In this document: piece after piece, positions 12,142-23,962 of the stretch
Layout of the letters: every line of letters starts with the position of its first letter
Position numbering within the stretch: position 1 is the first letter of the stretch
Assembly (NCBI GenBank): GCA_021432635.1
Contig: MU270015.1
Location: 2,455,757-2,519,756 of the forward strand
Direction of reading: 5' to 3'
Length of the DNA stretch: 64,000 bases
From: Thozetella sp. PMI_491
Taxonomy: Eukaryota > Ascomycota > Sordariomycetes > Chaetosphaeriales > Chaetosphaeriaceae
The notes under the pieces: model-generated
What the model was told of the DNA's origin: nothing
Database searches by the model: none
What the model saw: only the letters and a program-made list of their open reading frames with translations
Translations under genes and position numbers: made by a program

Positions 12142-12648
12142 CTATTCCAAATCGAAAGCAGTAGGGCCGACGTAGCTTTGAACAACGGCATTAGGCTCGT
12201 TAGACATCTTGAGCTGGTCCGACGGAATCAGATGCGTGCCAGTCTGGTTGCTGCTTGGAGTAACAGGTTGTGAAACCGTGAAGGTCAACCCAGATGCGCT
12301 GCGGACCACATCAAAGGTTCTCGAAGTAGCCTCGCATGTGCCTTCCTTCACATCAGGGAGCGTGCCATCGTTGTTAGCCGTCACTAGTTGTTTGCAAGTT
12401 TGCGGCTCGGTTTGCATGGTGCCAGGCTGTAGTAGCTTGAAGTAGTACCTATAGAGATCAGCACTGTGTTATGAGTGCTTCATTTATGCACAGTACGAAG
12501 TAAATGGGGGGGGAGGTACACACAGGCACTGAGTGCTATGAGCGATGCAGCCTGCCGAGAACTCCGTGACCTGGAAGACGGCCTCGCGGGGAAGGACGGC
12601 AGCGCCAACGCCGGCGGCGATAAATAGGGCAGAGGCGGAGATCTTCAT
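12142..12648 (-). CDS. Small secreted hypersensitive-response-inducing protein (Hrip2-like)
   Basis: Two exons, 12648-12524 and 12448-12142, about 143 residues. A signal peptide (MKISASALFIAAGVGAA) is followed by VLPREAVFQVTEFSAGCI, HSTQCLYYF and TCEATSRTFDVV, then SGLTFTVSQPVTPSSNQTGT and a C-terminal FDLE. Four cysteines in the mature part probably make two disulfides. This layout matches fungal hypersensitive-response-inducing proteins such as Magnaporthe MoHrip2, which are secreted and trigger plant defence. The family is widespread in saprotrophs too, so the role here may be apoplastic or purely fungal. A TATA-like TTTTATATG sits about 120 bp upstream of the ATG. The intron is 75 bp. Confidence 0.85.
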
Positions 12649-14375
12649 TTTGACCAGAGAATTTGCTCGTTTATAAGCGATGGGGGTTTGAGATTTGATG
12701 GGATAGGGTGTGTATAAGGAGTACGAATGAGAAATAGTTGGGGGGCGTGGTGCGGCAGGGTGCTTTTTATATGAATTCGATCGCGGCTAAAATGCCGCGT
12801 GCAAATGAACGTGTACAGAACAAGTGATCGGCTATGGAGCCGACCATCTTGATTTCTCGTATCCGAGGTTTGCTGTGGTGTCCGGGCTTTGCGGAGCACG
12901 GCAATCTTGGCCCTTGAGACGGACGGTCACAGACCCCAACTCGACTGGGTCGGTGGGCCGATATGAAGATGGGTCCTGTGTAGTCACGGCTCGCCAATAG
13001 AACTAACCGTAGATCCTGCTTGTTGGAACACTAGCACGTGTTTTATCAAGGTAGGTACCGTAATAGGGTACTTTTTAAACTTTGTCGTTTACAAGGTCTG
13101 AACTAGAAGGAGTGGGTTAAAAACAGCGCATCAAGCTGGCTGCAAGGCCATACCCAGGCGCCGAAATGAAGCGGCGGACCCAACTGACTCCGACTTACTC
13201 CGCACTACGTCACAGATCAACAAGCGCTAGCCACTTTTTAAGATCGCATAGCCCATCAGCCTATTTAGAACGCCTGGGGCCCCTGCAGCCAAGCAGAGCA
13301 AGCTTGCAAAGCTGGCAAATCTTCTCGTACCACAGCATAAAGTTAAATCTTGGTGGAGCCTTAGGCTCGAGGGGCTGAGTTTGCAAGCCGCTTTGCCGTG
13401 GCTTTCGATATGGCTATTCTTGTATTGTCGCCGTTCTTGGTGATGTTTTGCATAACACCTGCACATCCCCGAGGGGGGTGGCTTAACACGCGTCAAGCGA
13501 CCTTTACGAGGTGCCAGAGATAAATTACCGCGCTCTGTATACTAGTAGCAATGCTTGTCAAATTCAAGTGAGCATATCTAGGCGTTCTTTATAAACCGTG
13601 CCACGCGCTGCAAATCTGGGGGATACAAATGACGACTCGAGCTAGCATTGTTCGTTGCTTCCCCCCAGCATCTTTGAATCGGCAAGCCATCTCAGCATAG
13701 CCGAGCCATTGTGGGCTCCCCGGGGCCCCGACGGGCTGGTATCTTCATATGAATGCTTGGCCGCCGGATTATAGATATGTCCTGGTCCCGTGCCCGTGGT
13801 TGGTATACTGTCTTGCGCCCCGGGCAGCATTCTTTCCAATCAGCGGGAAAGTTTCTCATTCCAGGTAAGTCTAACGTGGATATATCGTTAACTTACATAG
13901 TCATGCAAAGTTTAAATCACATTTTCCTCCCGGGACAGTGAGTGTGCAATTGGGACAGTGGCGGTCGATACCTTGGTACTACCTCACATGGGCACAGACT
14001 TGCTCCAGTTGCGGGTGCATATAGCAAAGCTATAGCTAAGCTTACTGGAGTATACAACAGGGCGGCTGCCCTCGTAGAGAGGGCGTTGGATTCAGTAGAT
14101 AAAGTGCAATACCCCGATGAGTGCACTGGGTGTGATGATGTGTAATTTCATGACATGCTTTGGATGTAGCGTATGTAATCTGGGCGTTGCATAAGCCAGA
14201 GAAGTTCGGCTCCTACACTATGAGGAGACTTTATCGTATAAACTGGCCATGGATAGTGAAGCGTCACTAACAAGTTCGTGTTTTGGTAGTTTAGCCAGTG
14301 CGATGTTGAGGCGCTGGGATAGAATACACCTCCGAAGTATGCAAAGGAGTTGCAACTGACCTAGTGATGTTACCT
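12649..14375. other. Intergenic, no gene recognised
   Basis: Contains the elicitor-like gene's promoter at its left edge. A reading frame near 13942-14145 is open for 67 codons but shows no family motif. Nothing else can be supported. Confidence 0.55.
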
Positions 14376-15084
14376 ACAGAATTCATGTTGCCGAGCCCGC
14401 TAGTGAGATTAATATGCAAGTTTATGTGCCGACAGCCGAGGCCCTTGCGACGGGCGGGGTATAGAGAGATGGCAAGCTTCCGGCGCTGGTTGACTACCAT
14501 GGTGGCGGCTTTGTGATAGGTGGTCTGAAGGCAGACGACTCTTAGTGTAGGCAGATTCGCCGGGCAGTCGGCTGTATTGCGGTCAACGTAGAATACCGCC
14601 TTTCTCCCGAGTACCCGCATCCGACCCCGGCCAGCGATGGCTACCAGGCCTTGCAGTGGGTGGTCAAAAACGAAGATGTTCTGAAGTGGATCCCTCGCGC
14701 ATCGCACTCTCCGGTTTCTCTGGCGGTGGTTGCATTGCTGCCGCATGTTCACTCCTGGCAAGGGATGACCCGTCCATGCCAAAGCTAGCGCTCCATGTGC
14801 TTTGCGTCCCCGTTATCGACGCCAGATAGGTCCCCGTGGAAGGCTCACGCCAGCCGGATAGTACTCCTTATGAGAGCTACGTTAGTTATCAGTTCGCTCC
14901 CATGTTACCACCCGTCCGTCTCGTCTGGTATTACAACCTGTGGCTAGGTAAGGGGGAAATCCGGACGCAACGGGCTGAGGACTTTCGAGCATCGCCTATC
15001 GTCGTGGTATCGCACGCTAATTTAGCTCCTGCTGCAATTCACATCGCCGAGATTGATCCTCTTCACTCGGAGGCGATGGCATAA
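14376..15084 (+). pseudogene. Decayed alpha/beta-hydrolase (carboxylesterase/HSL type)
   Basis: The oxyanion motif YHGGGFVIGG (His codon at 14498) and VNVEYRLSPEYPHP are readable, followed in another frame by SRIALSGFSGGGCIAAA, the nucleophile elbow. The acid region LAPAAIHIAEIDPL is near the end, and the catalytic His region is missing. Three in-frame stops (in GV*RDG, DDS*CRQ and DAR*VPV) and one single-base frame change near 14690 separate the pieces. It lies 534 bp upstream of an intact hydrolase on the same strand. The two are not close copies, so it is not simply a fresh tandem duplicate. It once coded for an esterase of the arylacetamide-deacetylase kind. Confidence 0.75.
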
Positions 15085-15618
15085 GAACGAAGGTCCCAAA
15101 GCAAGATGCGAATTTACAAAACAATAACCGCCCTTTCGCGCATTGGGATGGTGCATTAACTGCGGCTCGTGAGTCGATCATGGAAGGAAGCCGCAATTAT
15201 AAAAGCGCGCGATACTGCGCAAGTGCCTAAGTCAGCATCAACAAGATATGACAACTGCAATGCTAGTTCAAATACCACATATATGCAGATGGGCTTTTGT
15301 TAGACGATTATAAAATAATATCATCTAGCGACAGGTTGCTTGGACCACGTAGCGCTGGCCCGAGCGCATGGAGCGACCAGGTATCCATTGGCAGATATCT
15401 GGCGGCAGATAACATCGTATTCGGGTAGTTTCATTCAAGGTTCGAATTCAACGGCGATAAAACTCCCCCGCTTCTTTGCGGGGTTTCGTTTCGAACTAGT
15501 CCTCGCAACACACAAAGTCGCGAGTGGACAGCGATAAACTATATATTAAAAGGAAACCAACCCCGCTCGATTGTGCACGCTCCTGCCAAGTCACATCATC
15601 AGCATTTCAACAGTGAAA
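15085..15618. other. Promoter region of the intact hydrolase
   Basis: 534 bp between the hydrolase relic and the next ATG. No gene. A TATA-like ACTATATATTAAAAGG lies near 15538-15553, about 70 bp before the start codon. Confidence 0.5.
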
Positions 15619-16815
15619 ATGACCACGGAGAACACCATACCCGCTACGGCCGACGGGGGAGACGTGATCCCCACCCTCCCCCTAGCGACACGGATCAAAT
15701 ATGCAGTTCTCGTCTACACTTTAAAAATACTACTCCTCCATCCTATCCTCGCCATCCGAAGCCTGCATCGCAGTCTGTTCCCACCTGCCATCAGGGCAGA
15801 CATTGTCAAAACCTACTCTTGCCGTAAAGGACTCCCGATCCGGTAAGTGGCCGATAGAGGCGAAATAGAACCCGAAATGCCGTGGTCAAATATTAATGGT
15901 TGGACCAGCATATTCTTTCCCAAGAGCTACGACCGCTCCTCGGGCCAAAAGCTCCCCACGCTATTCACCATCCATGGTGGTGGTTATGTATTGGGGGAGC
16001 CTGTCGACAACGAGGAATGGAATGCCGCCTTTGCTTCCAAGCATTCTTTCTTGGTTGTCGCTCTTAATTACAACAAGGCCCCAGGTTCGCCCTTCCCCGC
16101 CCCAATTCATGATGTTGAGGCGCTTTTCCTAGCTGCAATGGAAGACCCAGCTCTCCCCATAGATGATACCCGCGTCGCCATGGCGGGCTGGTCCGCCGGC
16201 GGTAACCTGACCCTTACTGTCTCCCAGCTGGAAAGCGTATGCTCGCGCGTCCACGCAATTGTTCCTTTATACCCCCTTACAGACCTCAGCGTTACCCTCG
16301 CCACCAAGCTAGCTTCGCGCCGTTTCAAGCCCGCATTGGGCGGTTTCCGTGGCCGAGACTCAGATTTCCTGGCGCGAGCTGCGCCAATCTTTAACTGGGC
16401 CTATCTCCCAGCTGGTCATGATAGCCACGACCCGCTTATGAGCCCATACTATGCTCTCCGCAGCACACTACCTAAGAGCGTGTTCGTGATCGGTTGCGAG
16501 CTAGACATGTTAGCGCCCGAAGCCTGGCGGATGGCGTGCAAACTCGGGGGAAGGACAGAGCCGAAAGTTAATGTCGCCGTCGGGAAGGATGAGCCAGTCG
16601 GTAAAGGGGAACTAGTCCTGGACGACGAGCGGTACGCGTTCGAGGAGCGGGTCGATGGAGGGCGGTATCGCTGGTTACTTGTGCCTGATACGATTCACGG
16701 CTTCGACCAATCGATAGAGGGTATCGCGAGGGATGATGTGCTGATAGCGGACGCTAAGATTAAGATCGAGAAGACGATCGCAATCATTGGAGAGTGGCTT
16801 TTAGAGGCATTTTAA
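15619..16815 (+). CDS. Alpha/beta-hydrolase (esterase/lipase-like) with N-terminal membrane anchor
   Basis: Exons 15619-15842 and 15909-16815 give 376 residues. Removing the 66-bp intron restores LPIRIFFPKSYDRSSGQKL. A hydrophobic stretch at about residues 26-50 (IKYAVLVYTLKILLLHP) may be a signal anchor. The catalytic set is complete: oxyanion motif TIHGGGYVLG, nucleophile GWSAGGNL, an acid near GCELDMLAPEAW, and His in PDTIHGFDQ. Members hydrolyse short-chain esters, often of acetylated metabolites. The next upstream gene is a broken member of the same superfamily. The substrate cannot be told. Confidence 0.88.
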
Positions 16816-17914
16816 GCCACGCATTTTGTGGCCGACTTTCTCAATACGAGCGGGTCAGCATCCAGATGGATTCGATGATATGAGCCCCTCTCGCTGAATA
16901 CACCTCATGCTATTATCTTTGCTTAGAGCCAAGCTATTCGTCAACAGAAGTTGTCTCATGATTCTCTCCGAAAATTCTATATGATGACACACTAGCTTGT
17001 TAATGACACATTATGCCGACTAGTATTGCTCAGCACGGCAGCTTCTTGAACTGATTCGGTATCAATCCGATTCATTCCCATCTCTGCGGCCGCCCTTAAA
17101 TCTCAGCAGCTCCCCCCGCGAAAGCCTCTCCTTCAAAATTGTTGCTCTGATAATCAAAGACTATATATTCTGTCTCTAAAGAACAATATGAGCCGGGAAT
17201 CGCGGCCCAAACCGTCTTGAGATAGTCGGGGACAAATCTGGTACCAGACGGTCGCTGGCAAGCTCATTGGCAAGCTACCGAGATATACTCATCAATGAGT
17301 TCCTAAGAATTCATCAAAAGTCCTGGATCGTTGTCGAATATGCGTATGATATGGTTCAGAACCGATATTGCCCCAAGCAGAAGCGGATATGCAAATCGGT
17401 AAGCAGAGCGGAATTTGACGCCCATTAGGTCGATATCTCTCGCGTTTGCAGCCACGGTCGACGAAAACAAGAATTTCTAGACTTTTAGCATTTCATATTG
17501 TAAGAAGTTATATGTAGATCGCAGCGGACTAAGTAGAATATACGATGTGATGTCCGAATTTTGCATAGTTGGTTTACTGCCGTAAATCAAGATGAGATTC
17601 AAGAGGAGATATTGCTGCTCGATGGCTGGGGTTAAATTGGCTCGCGAATCTTACTAGATTTCAACAGTGCTTTAACTTTAGTATACGGGGTATATTGTCT
17701 ACTACAATGTGGCAAATGGGTTGTTATAGTACATGCGGCCACTCTCGGGGGGCATACTGAAGACAAACTCCTTTGCTAATGATACAGGTTATCTTTGACC
17801 GCCAACACAATGCGCCAGGGAAAGCAGCAAGTTCCTATTCGGACTTCTGGCATGATCAAGCTCAAAGGAAGCCGGTAAACGCCAATAAGCCTTCTACATC
17901 AATGTCATTTTCCT
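16816..17914. other. Intergenic, no gene recognised
   Basis: About 1.1 kb downstream of both flanking genes, which converge here. No coding signal or repeat structure was recognised. Confidence 0.6.
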
Positions 17915-19667
17915 TCATAATCCCTCCCATTCAGCTGGGTGTCGAAGCGAATATATTGGAATTGGTGGTAGGCTCGGAGGAGAATCCTTCGCCCACTTTT
18001 TATAAAAGTCCCACTCTGGTTGGTTTGGGGGCGGGTCCGACGATGCTGCTGGCAAGGTCTGGTGGGACTGTTGCGTTTGGGCCATAGGAGAAGCCGGAAC
18101 CCGTTTCCTCCGAGGTATTTGTCTTTGAGTTATATGCTTTGCATCTTGCACCGACTGTGGTATTTGCATTTGTGGCTCGGGCTGCGGATCTTGAACAGTC
18201 CGTGGTATTTGCGCTTGAGGCACGGGGTGCGGCTCTTGGAGCGGCCCTTGGACGGGCTCGGGGCTGTAGGATCGCTCCATTGGGGGGAGGACGATACGGC
18301 TGAAATGAACTTGACTCTCGATAGGATCGGGGTCGCGAGGTCGCGGATGTGGTTGCGAATCTTGGCCGAAATATTCCATTTCGGCTGAACGGCCAAGTGG
18401 GTATGGTGTAGGATCCAGCTCTACGTGCACTTGTGTCGCCACAGCGGGTCTCAACAAAGGAGACCTGCTGTGGGCCGGTGATGGAATCCGAGGTGGCGAT
18501 GAAGAGTTCATATCGAGAGGCGCGGCTCGGTACTGGGTAGCGTACGGCTGTTCAGATGGGTAGGGTTGTTCAGGTAGGTAGGGCTGTTCATGTTGGTACG
18601 GCTGTTCAGGAGGATTCCGCATACCCTGGTTTGGCAGAGCGTTGTTTGGCATCGCAAGGTTGGATAGAGCCAGACTAGGGAGAGCTAGGTTTGACAATGT
18701 CGGCTGGTATTGAAACTGGTATGGTTGCATGGGGTGTTGAGACATGCCTGGGGCCATATAGGACTGAGGTCGGGGCCGATAAGACTGGGGTTGGTGTCGG
18801 GGCCGGTACGGCTCAAACCCGGTAGATGGCCGTACAAAGTCCGGAGGAAGGTAGGTCTGTGGCCGATAGGGTTGATAAATAGTAGAAGGCCGCATAAAGT
18901 CAGGCAGATAGGATTGTGGTCTGTATGGCTCATACGACATAGGCGGTGGGGCAGCGCTCGGAAGGATAGGCGAAAAGTTATGCGTAGGTCTCATAGCTTC
19001 CCGTGGCTGGCTGAGGGGAGATCTCGTTATTGGAGCACTATGATACCCAGCAGTTCTATGCTGGTGGACGCGATATGCAAACAAGCCAAGCAGCGTGGCA
19101 AAGGAGGCACTGTGCAGCAGATTAGCAAAGTTGTAGGCTAAGAAGAAGCTTTTTAAATCTTGGCCTACTCACACTTCAAAAGCCGAAAAGGCAATGGTGG
19201 CAGCAAGACCGTGGGCAGAATGCAGTTGATCTCCGCTGTTGCTTGTCGCAAAGTCATCGGCGACTTCGCTGATAAGGGCGACGAAGGACGCAAACCAAAA
19301 AATGGTGAGGTAGGCGTCCAATGCGATGACCGCCCAGTAATTATACGATAACGGTCGAATAAACTGGGCAACTATGTAATAGGCGAATACCCCGAATGTC
19401 GACGTGGCCTAGTATAAGTAAGCAAATGGCGAATAGTGGGAGCAGGTGCGTGGGAATACGAACCGTTACTATCGTTAAAGGCGCAGCCTTGGAGCGCGGC
19501 CAGAACGCCTGCGCATATGCGGCTGTTGATAAACATAGAATTGTCCCAACCAGCTGAGCAGCCCGCAGTGCGTACCACCTCTTGGGATACTTGGTCACTG
19601 GGAAGTGCTCCCGGCCAGGAATCTTTCGCTCCACCGGGATCGCGTTCGTTAGATTCACTGAGGCCAT
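17915..19667 (-). CDS. MARVEL-like four-helix membrane protein with Pro/Tyr/Gln-rich cytosolic tail
   Basis: Exons 19667-19464, 19408-19173 and 19109-17915 give 544 residues. The first 190 or so residues form four membrane segments: RAAQLVGTILCLSTAAYAQA, TFGVFAYYIVAQFI, YWAVIALDAYLTIFWFASF and SFATLLGLFAYRV. The opening R-x-x-Q-L-V-G-T and the helix spacing fit MARVEL-domain proteins. These sit in plasma-membrane or vesicle domains and often recruit partners through their tails. The remaining 350 residues are low complexity, with repeated PYRPQ(S/T)YLPPDF blocks near 18,780-18,910, EQPY repeats and IPR/IPQ-VQD repeats. The first donor (GTTCGT) is weak but restores the frame. No enzymatic motif is seen. 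Confidence 0.75.
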
Positions 19668-22376
19668 TGTGATAGGAATCAGAGCAGTCCCAATGAGGTG
19701 AATTTTGGAGACGGCAGGTGGCCTACTCGCTCCAGCACTCGCAGTCGGGTAAACGACAGGCAAATCCAACAGCTCTTCTAGGGCAAGGGGTGAACATGGC
19801 TTGCTTCATCCTGATATAGACCCTTGAGGCAACCCGTAATACAAGGTCTGGGGAATTCCGACCGGGGCAAACAAGGGACCTATGTATTGGTATAGAAACA
19901 CTGGTGACGGTTGTGAAGTTTCGTGTAAGCCATCTACATTGGACGTCGTCAAAGCCTTGTAACAACCAAGAGAAAGCCAAGATGTGTTAACTGAGAAAGA
20001 TCCCCAGAATGGGTCTGTGTCTAAGCTATTTAGGGTGTAGCGTACGAAACATCCCCGATAAATGCTTGGGGCCTTGGCACTGATGATATCAAAGACGGCA
20101 ATGGATGGCCTCGGTGCTGTCGAAATGCTAGTTATAACGGAGAAAAGTCGTAGGATAGTGGCAAACGGGATGTTGGAGATGCAAATGCTGCACAAAAAAA
20201 AAACGTTACAGGCTGAGCCGTTACCCATCCGTGAAAGCTTAGATTATACCGACGGATTCCATTGGTATTTGGTGACCAGAAATCGTGATATGCCGATGTT
20301 TGAGTCACTATTCAGTCCGACCATTGTACCCACTAACCCCCCAGCTGTTGCGAAGGTTGGCTTTGACATGTAGTTAAACGCTCTACGATGAGAAGGTGCC
20401 AGATGCAGGTCTGTCTTCCGAAACTTCTTTTTTTACATATATCAAAGCGCTCGCTTCCCCAAATTGTTTAGGCGATACTATCCGTTGGGTGCATAGCGCG
20501 GGCCCCGCCGCCGCCAAGTCCGGCCAAGTTTAGGGGTTCACGGCTGACACCGAGACGCGGCGCCAAGCATCGTGCGATGGTATTTGAGAATGGAGAACTA
20601 ATGCTTTGGTTGCCACGACACGGCCACGATAGGAAGACAACTGTTCCAATGTTTGCACCTAGAGACAGTAAAGGGGCCCGATTGATTTGATTTCACTTCA
20701 TGTTCCCCAATTCATCCTGACGGCTGGCTCAAGATGGAAAACGACTTGTCGAGCGATGCCAGGGGATTCATCTGAAAGAGGCCGTCGGTGCACGCAGTCA
20801 TGACCACTCCCGCGGCTCTAGGCAAGTTTCCACCCGTTAAGATGTCGAACATGAGAACAGCTCTCAGGGATCGAACGTGGAAGGCCTCCACAATCGGCTT
20901 GCACAGACCAACCAGCTTCCCCTTCTCCCCCCACCCCCCAGCGCCGCGACGAACGGGAACGTGCCTCTTCACTTTCAGGGTCTCAGGAACCCTCAGGGGT
21001 CATGTCCTAGAGTTTTCATACCGTGCCAGCGAGAAGGAAAAGGCAGTAGAGGCGGCAGATTCTAGGCCCACGCCGGCCCATGTTTGGCCCACAAAGTTGA
21101 TCCGCGCTTTGGAGAGTGTCGACGTCAACTTGAGGCTTGACCGTCGGTCAATCGACCCGGTGCGCACAGAAACAACGCGACGATCTAGCGATGTAAAAGT
21201 GGCGTCTAGGACCACCTGTTGACAAACCGCCAAGACTTGCCAAGTTTTGAGCGCGATTGCCACGTCGCCCTGATACACCTTCGCTGTCGCATCCTTGCTG
21301 TGCTCAATTGTGTCCGGAAGTCCGGACGGGCCGCGACCCAGCGCCACGGATCGCCCGTGTAGCCTTACCGCCAAGCTATCGGATCAGTTTGGTGCGACTC
21401 GTGCACTAGGGGGGTCTAGAAATTTCGACCCGGCGCGCACTGATGTCCGATGACGAGGCACTCAGTGGGCCATGCCCGAGCTACACCCGGCGCCTGCTGG
21501 GGCTAACGGCGACGACAATGATTGTGCCGGTAGTCACGTGCGTTGACTCCTTCTGTCAAAGAATCCGATTGACAGCTGGCCCGTAGGATGTTGGGGATTC
21601 TCCGGCAGATTCAGCACGTAAGATATAGCCGAGATTAATCTCTTCGTTTCTCCGCCTGATCAAGAAGAACCACTCAAAGAAAGGGTTATATATCGAGGGG
21701 TGGGCTTTCATATACTACTTGCTTGCTTGCTTGCTTGTATCGAACTCTGAGACGCGCAGAAGTGAGAGACTATATCCTCAATCTTTCGGTAATTAATATG
21801 TGCCGTTCATCGTCCAGTCATCTATTACATGTACGTACTGGAGGTCGCTAAAAGGCGGGGCATCTGATGGAGGCAATGGTCTCTCATCTAGCTAGGGGAT
21901 CATGTCTTACATAGATGCTTGGGATACCGTGAGCGGTCACAGATACGAAGGAGAGGACCTACAGATCTGTGGGACCAGGTCTCCCCATAGGCACAAATAG
22001 AACCAAGATTGACCCCCTACATTAGTGCCAAGTCGGTGTGACGCCAGTGGCAGGCCTGTCAACCCTCGCTGTAATTGAAGTATGAGCTGTGGAGAAGCCC
22101 CAGGGTCTCTCGAGCCACAATTTTCGGATGATGTCGGAGGTGATATAAATCTTGTTCGCAAATATGGCATGGAGCTATGGCCTTGAGGCCATCGGACTCG
22201 AATCCCTCGTCATGCAGCAACTTGTTTAAGGTTCTGTGACCTCAAGCTCTTTATATATCAACAAGTTGTGTGTCTCCTATTAGGAAGCTCGAAAGAGAGG
22301 GGATCAATCTCACATTTAACGACGACATGTGTGAGAGCGCAGTCTCCAGAATCCCCACTGTCTTCCACTCCTGCTC
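19668..22376. other. Intergenic, no confident gene; (CTTG)n microsatellite
   Basis: About 2.7 kb. A 140-codon reading frame on the minus strand (20,228-19,806) lacks any family motif, and I do not call it. A (CTTG)n run sits near 21,719-21,737. The first few hundred bases are the MARVEL-like gene's promoter. Confidence 0.5.
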
Positions 22377-22530
22377 ATTTCAGGGGTTTGTGATGCATCT
22401 CTTCCTTGCGCCGACGTGCTCCTTAGCCACCTTGAATGCTGCATCTATCTGTCAAATGCGAACTTGCCGACAGTCTTTAATTCCGCAGCAGACCTCGGCT
22501 TCAGTACTCCAGCCTTGGCCATCGGTTGAC
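22377..22530 (-). pseudogene. Duplicated 3' end of the MDR reductase gene
   Basis: About 154 bp align without large gaps to 22,848-23,000, the last exon stretch and stop region of the neighbouring reductase. Shared blocks include the segments around GAACTTGCCGACA and CTTGGCC. By eye about three quarters of bases match. Homology stops abruptly on the right, so only the C-terminal piece was duplicated or survived. The copy has no start and no nucleotide-binding region. Confidence 0.65.
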
Positions 22531-22843
22531 TATATCAAGAGCTTATGTTATGATACGGGTGTGCGACAGTCTAGTCCTACGGTATAGTGAAATTACACGC
22601 TTTAACAACATGCTATATCTTCATTGTGGTAATTGAAGGATGTAGATATGTGTACAGCTGTTAGCAGATATAGGCACTCAACTTCAAGATCAGCGAGCAA
22701 TAGATGAGCAAGAATATTCCAATATTTATCTATACCTAGATAACTCTTAGCTACGAGCTGGCGAAGAGGCAGCATGAGAGATAGATGGCTTCGGGTGGTC
22801 TTTTAAAAGACTGTTTTGACTCACCGACATCTCTCACTCCTGC

Positions 22844-23962
22844 CTAAATTTGAGGGTTTATGATGCAGAGTTTCCCGGCATCAGCATGCTCCTTGGCCGT
22901 CTTGAAGGCTGTATCTATCTGGTAAAGGCCGAACTTGCCGACAATCTCTATTTTGGCGGCAGACCCCAACTTCAGCACTCCGGCCTCGGCCATGGCGATA
23001 AGCTCTCGCACGTCCTGGCGCTCGTACATGTAACGGCCCGAGATCGTCAGGTTCTTCCACACGGCCATCTGGTAAGGCATGGCTAAGTCGTTGCTCAACA
23101 GACCCATTAGGCAGGCGCGGCCATACTGCCGCAAAGCCATGAAACAGCTTCGCACATGCGTAGATGCGGCCGCGGCGGGAGGCGAGAGATCGAGATATGC
23201 GTCAACGGGGCCTCCTTGCTTAATAGCCGCTGCGTCCTCCTCTGTGTTGCCGGAAATTTGTACGATCGTCACGCTTGGGTACTTGGAGCGCAGCGATTCG
23301 AGCTTGACGAGATTGCGGCCTACGGCAATCACGCTGGCACCCATGGCTGTAGCGATTCCGACGGCCGCGCCGCTGAAGCTACCGGTGGCTGGGGCGACAA
23401 CCAGTCGCTCACCGGCCCGGAGGCCAAGACTGCGGAGCCCTCCGTATGGAACCACCTGTGAAGCCAGGTACAGGAGGTCATCGGTGCTATACCCTAATCC
23501 GTTCCGCGCTGGCGGGCCGCAGAGCCTGGCCTCATTCAGCGCCCAGGTATTCTCCAACGGTGACCTCACATATTCGGCGAAGGTCCCGTTGCGCCAGGTC
23601 TTGGCCAGTCTCTTAGCAGCTGGCGTGAGACCCTCGAAAATTCCGAACACGATCTCGGTCATAGGATCGTCCCGGCCGCGAATGAAGGGCTCCAGCATGA
23701 CTAACTGGCCCTCCGCCAAGGCGCAGGCGTCCTCGCTGACGGCGGCAACGCGGCCGATCGCTCGGGGTCCAGGCACGTACGGTGTGGGATAGGTCATGAA
23801 TGGGCTGGAGAGCGCATGCTCAATGCTCTTGTCGACGATGCTGGCGAGAACCTTTACTACAACACTGCCGGTCTCTGCTGTTGGCGTTGGCACTATCTTA
23901 ACCTCGAGCGGCTTGCCCTTCTCCTCGCAAATAAGAGCCCGCATAGTTGTCGGCAAAGACAT
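22844..23962 (-). CDS. MDR-family NAD(P)-dependent reductase, zinc-free type
   Basis: Single exon, 372 residues. It is a medium-chain dehydrogenase/reductase: an N-terminal GroES-like fold (MRALICEEKGKPLEVKIV) and a nucleotide-binding fold with VVAPATGSFSGAAVGIATAM. The Cys/His zinc ligands of alcohol dehydrogenases and the four-Cys structural zinc loop are absent, which points to a quinone/enoyl-reductase-like member. The C-terminus (KTAKEHADAGKLCIINPQI) is usual for the superfamily. It is transcribed away from a Zn2Cys6 regulator across a 540-bp shared promoter, so joint control is likely. The substrate is unknown. Confidence 0.88.
   Translation of the reverse strand: MSLPTTMRALICEEKGKPLEVKIVPTPTAETGSVVVKVLASIVDKSIEHALSSPFMTYPTPYVPGPRAIGRVAAVSEDACALAEGQLVMLEPFIRGRDDPMTEIVFGIFEGLTPAAKRLAKTWRNGTFAEYVRSPLENTWALNEARLCGPPARNGLGYSTDDLLYLASQVVPYGGLRSLGLRAGERLVVAPATGSFSGAAVGIATAMGASVIAVGRNLVKLESLRSKYPSVTIVQISGNTEEDAAAIKQGGPVDAYLDLSPPAAAASTHVRSCFMALRQYGRACLMGLLSNDLAMPYQMAVWKNLTISGRYMYERQDVRELIAMAEAGVLKLGSAAKIEIVGKFGLYQIDTAFKTAKEHADAGKLCIINPQI

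Noticed and set aside
15843-15908. Stop codon splitting the intact alpha/beta-hydrolase
   Set aside because: A normal 66-bp intron removes it and rebuilds the family motif LPIRIFFPKSY.
19806-20228. 140-codon minus-strand reading frame
   Set aside because: It contains a few CF/GCY pairs that hint at a WSC-like domain, but the cysteine spacing does not fit and there is no convincing start or splice.
22143-22230. Possible tRNA (GACTCGAATCCC-like T-loop near the end of a hairpin)
   Set aside because: No acceptor stem or anticodon arm can be paired around it.
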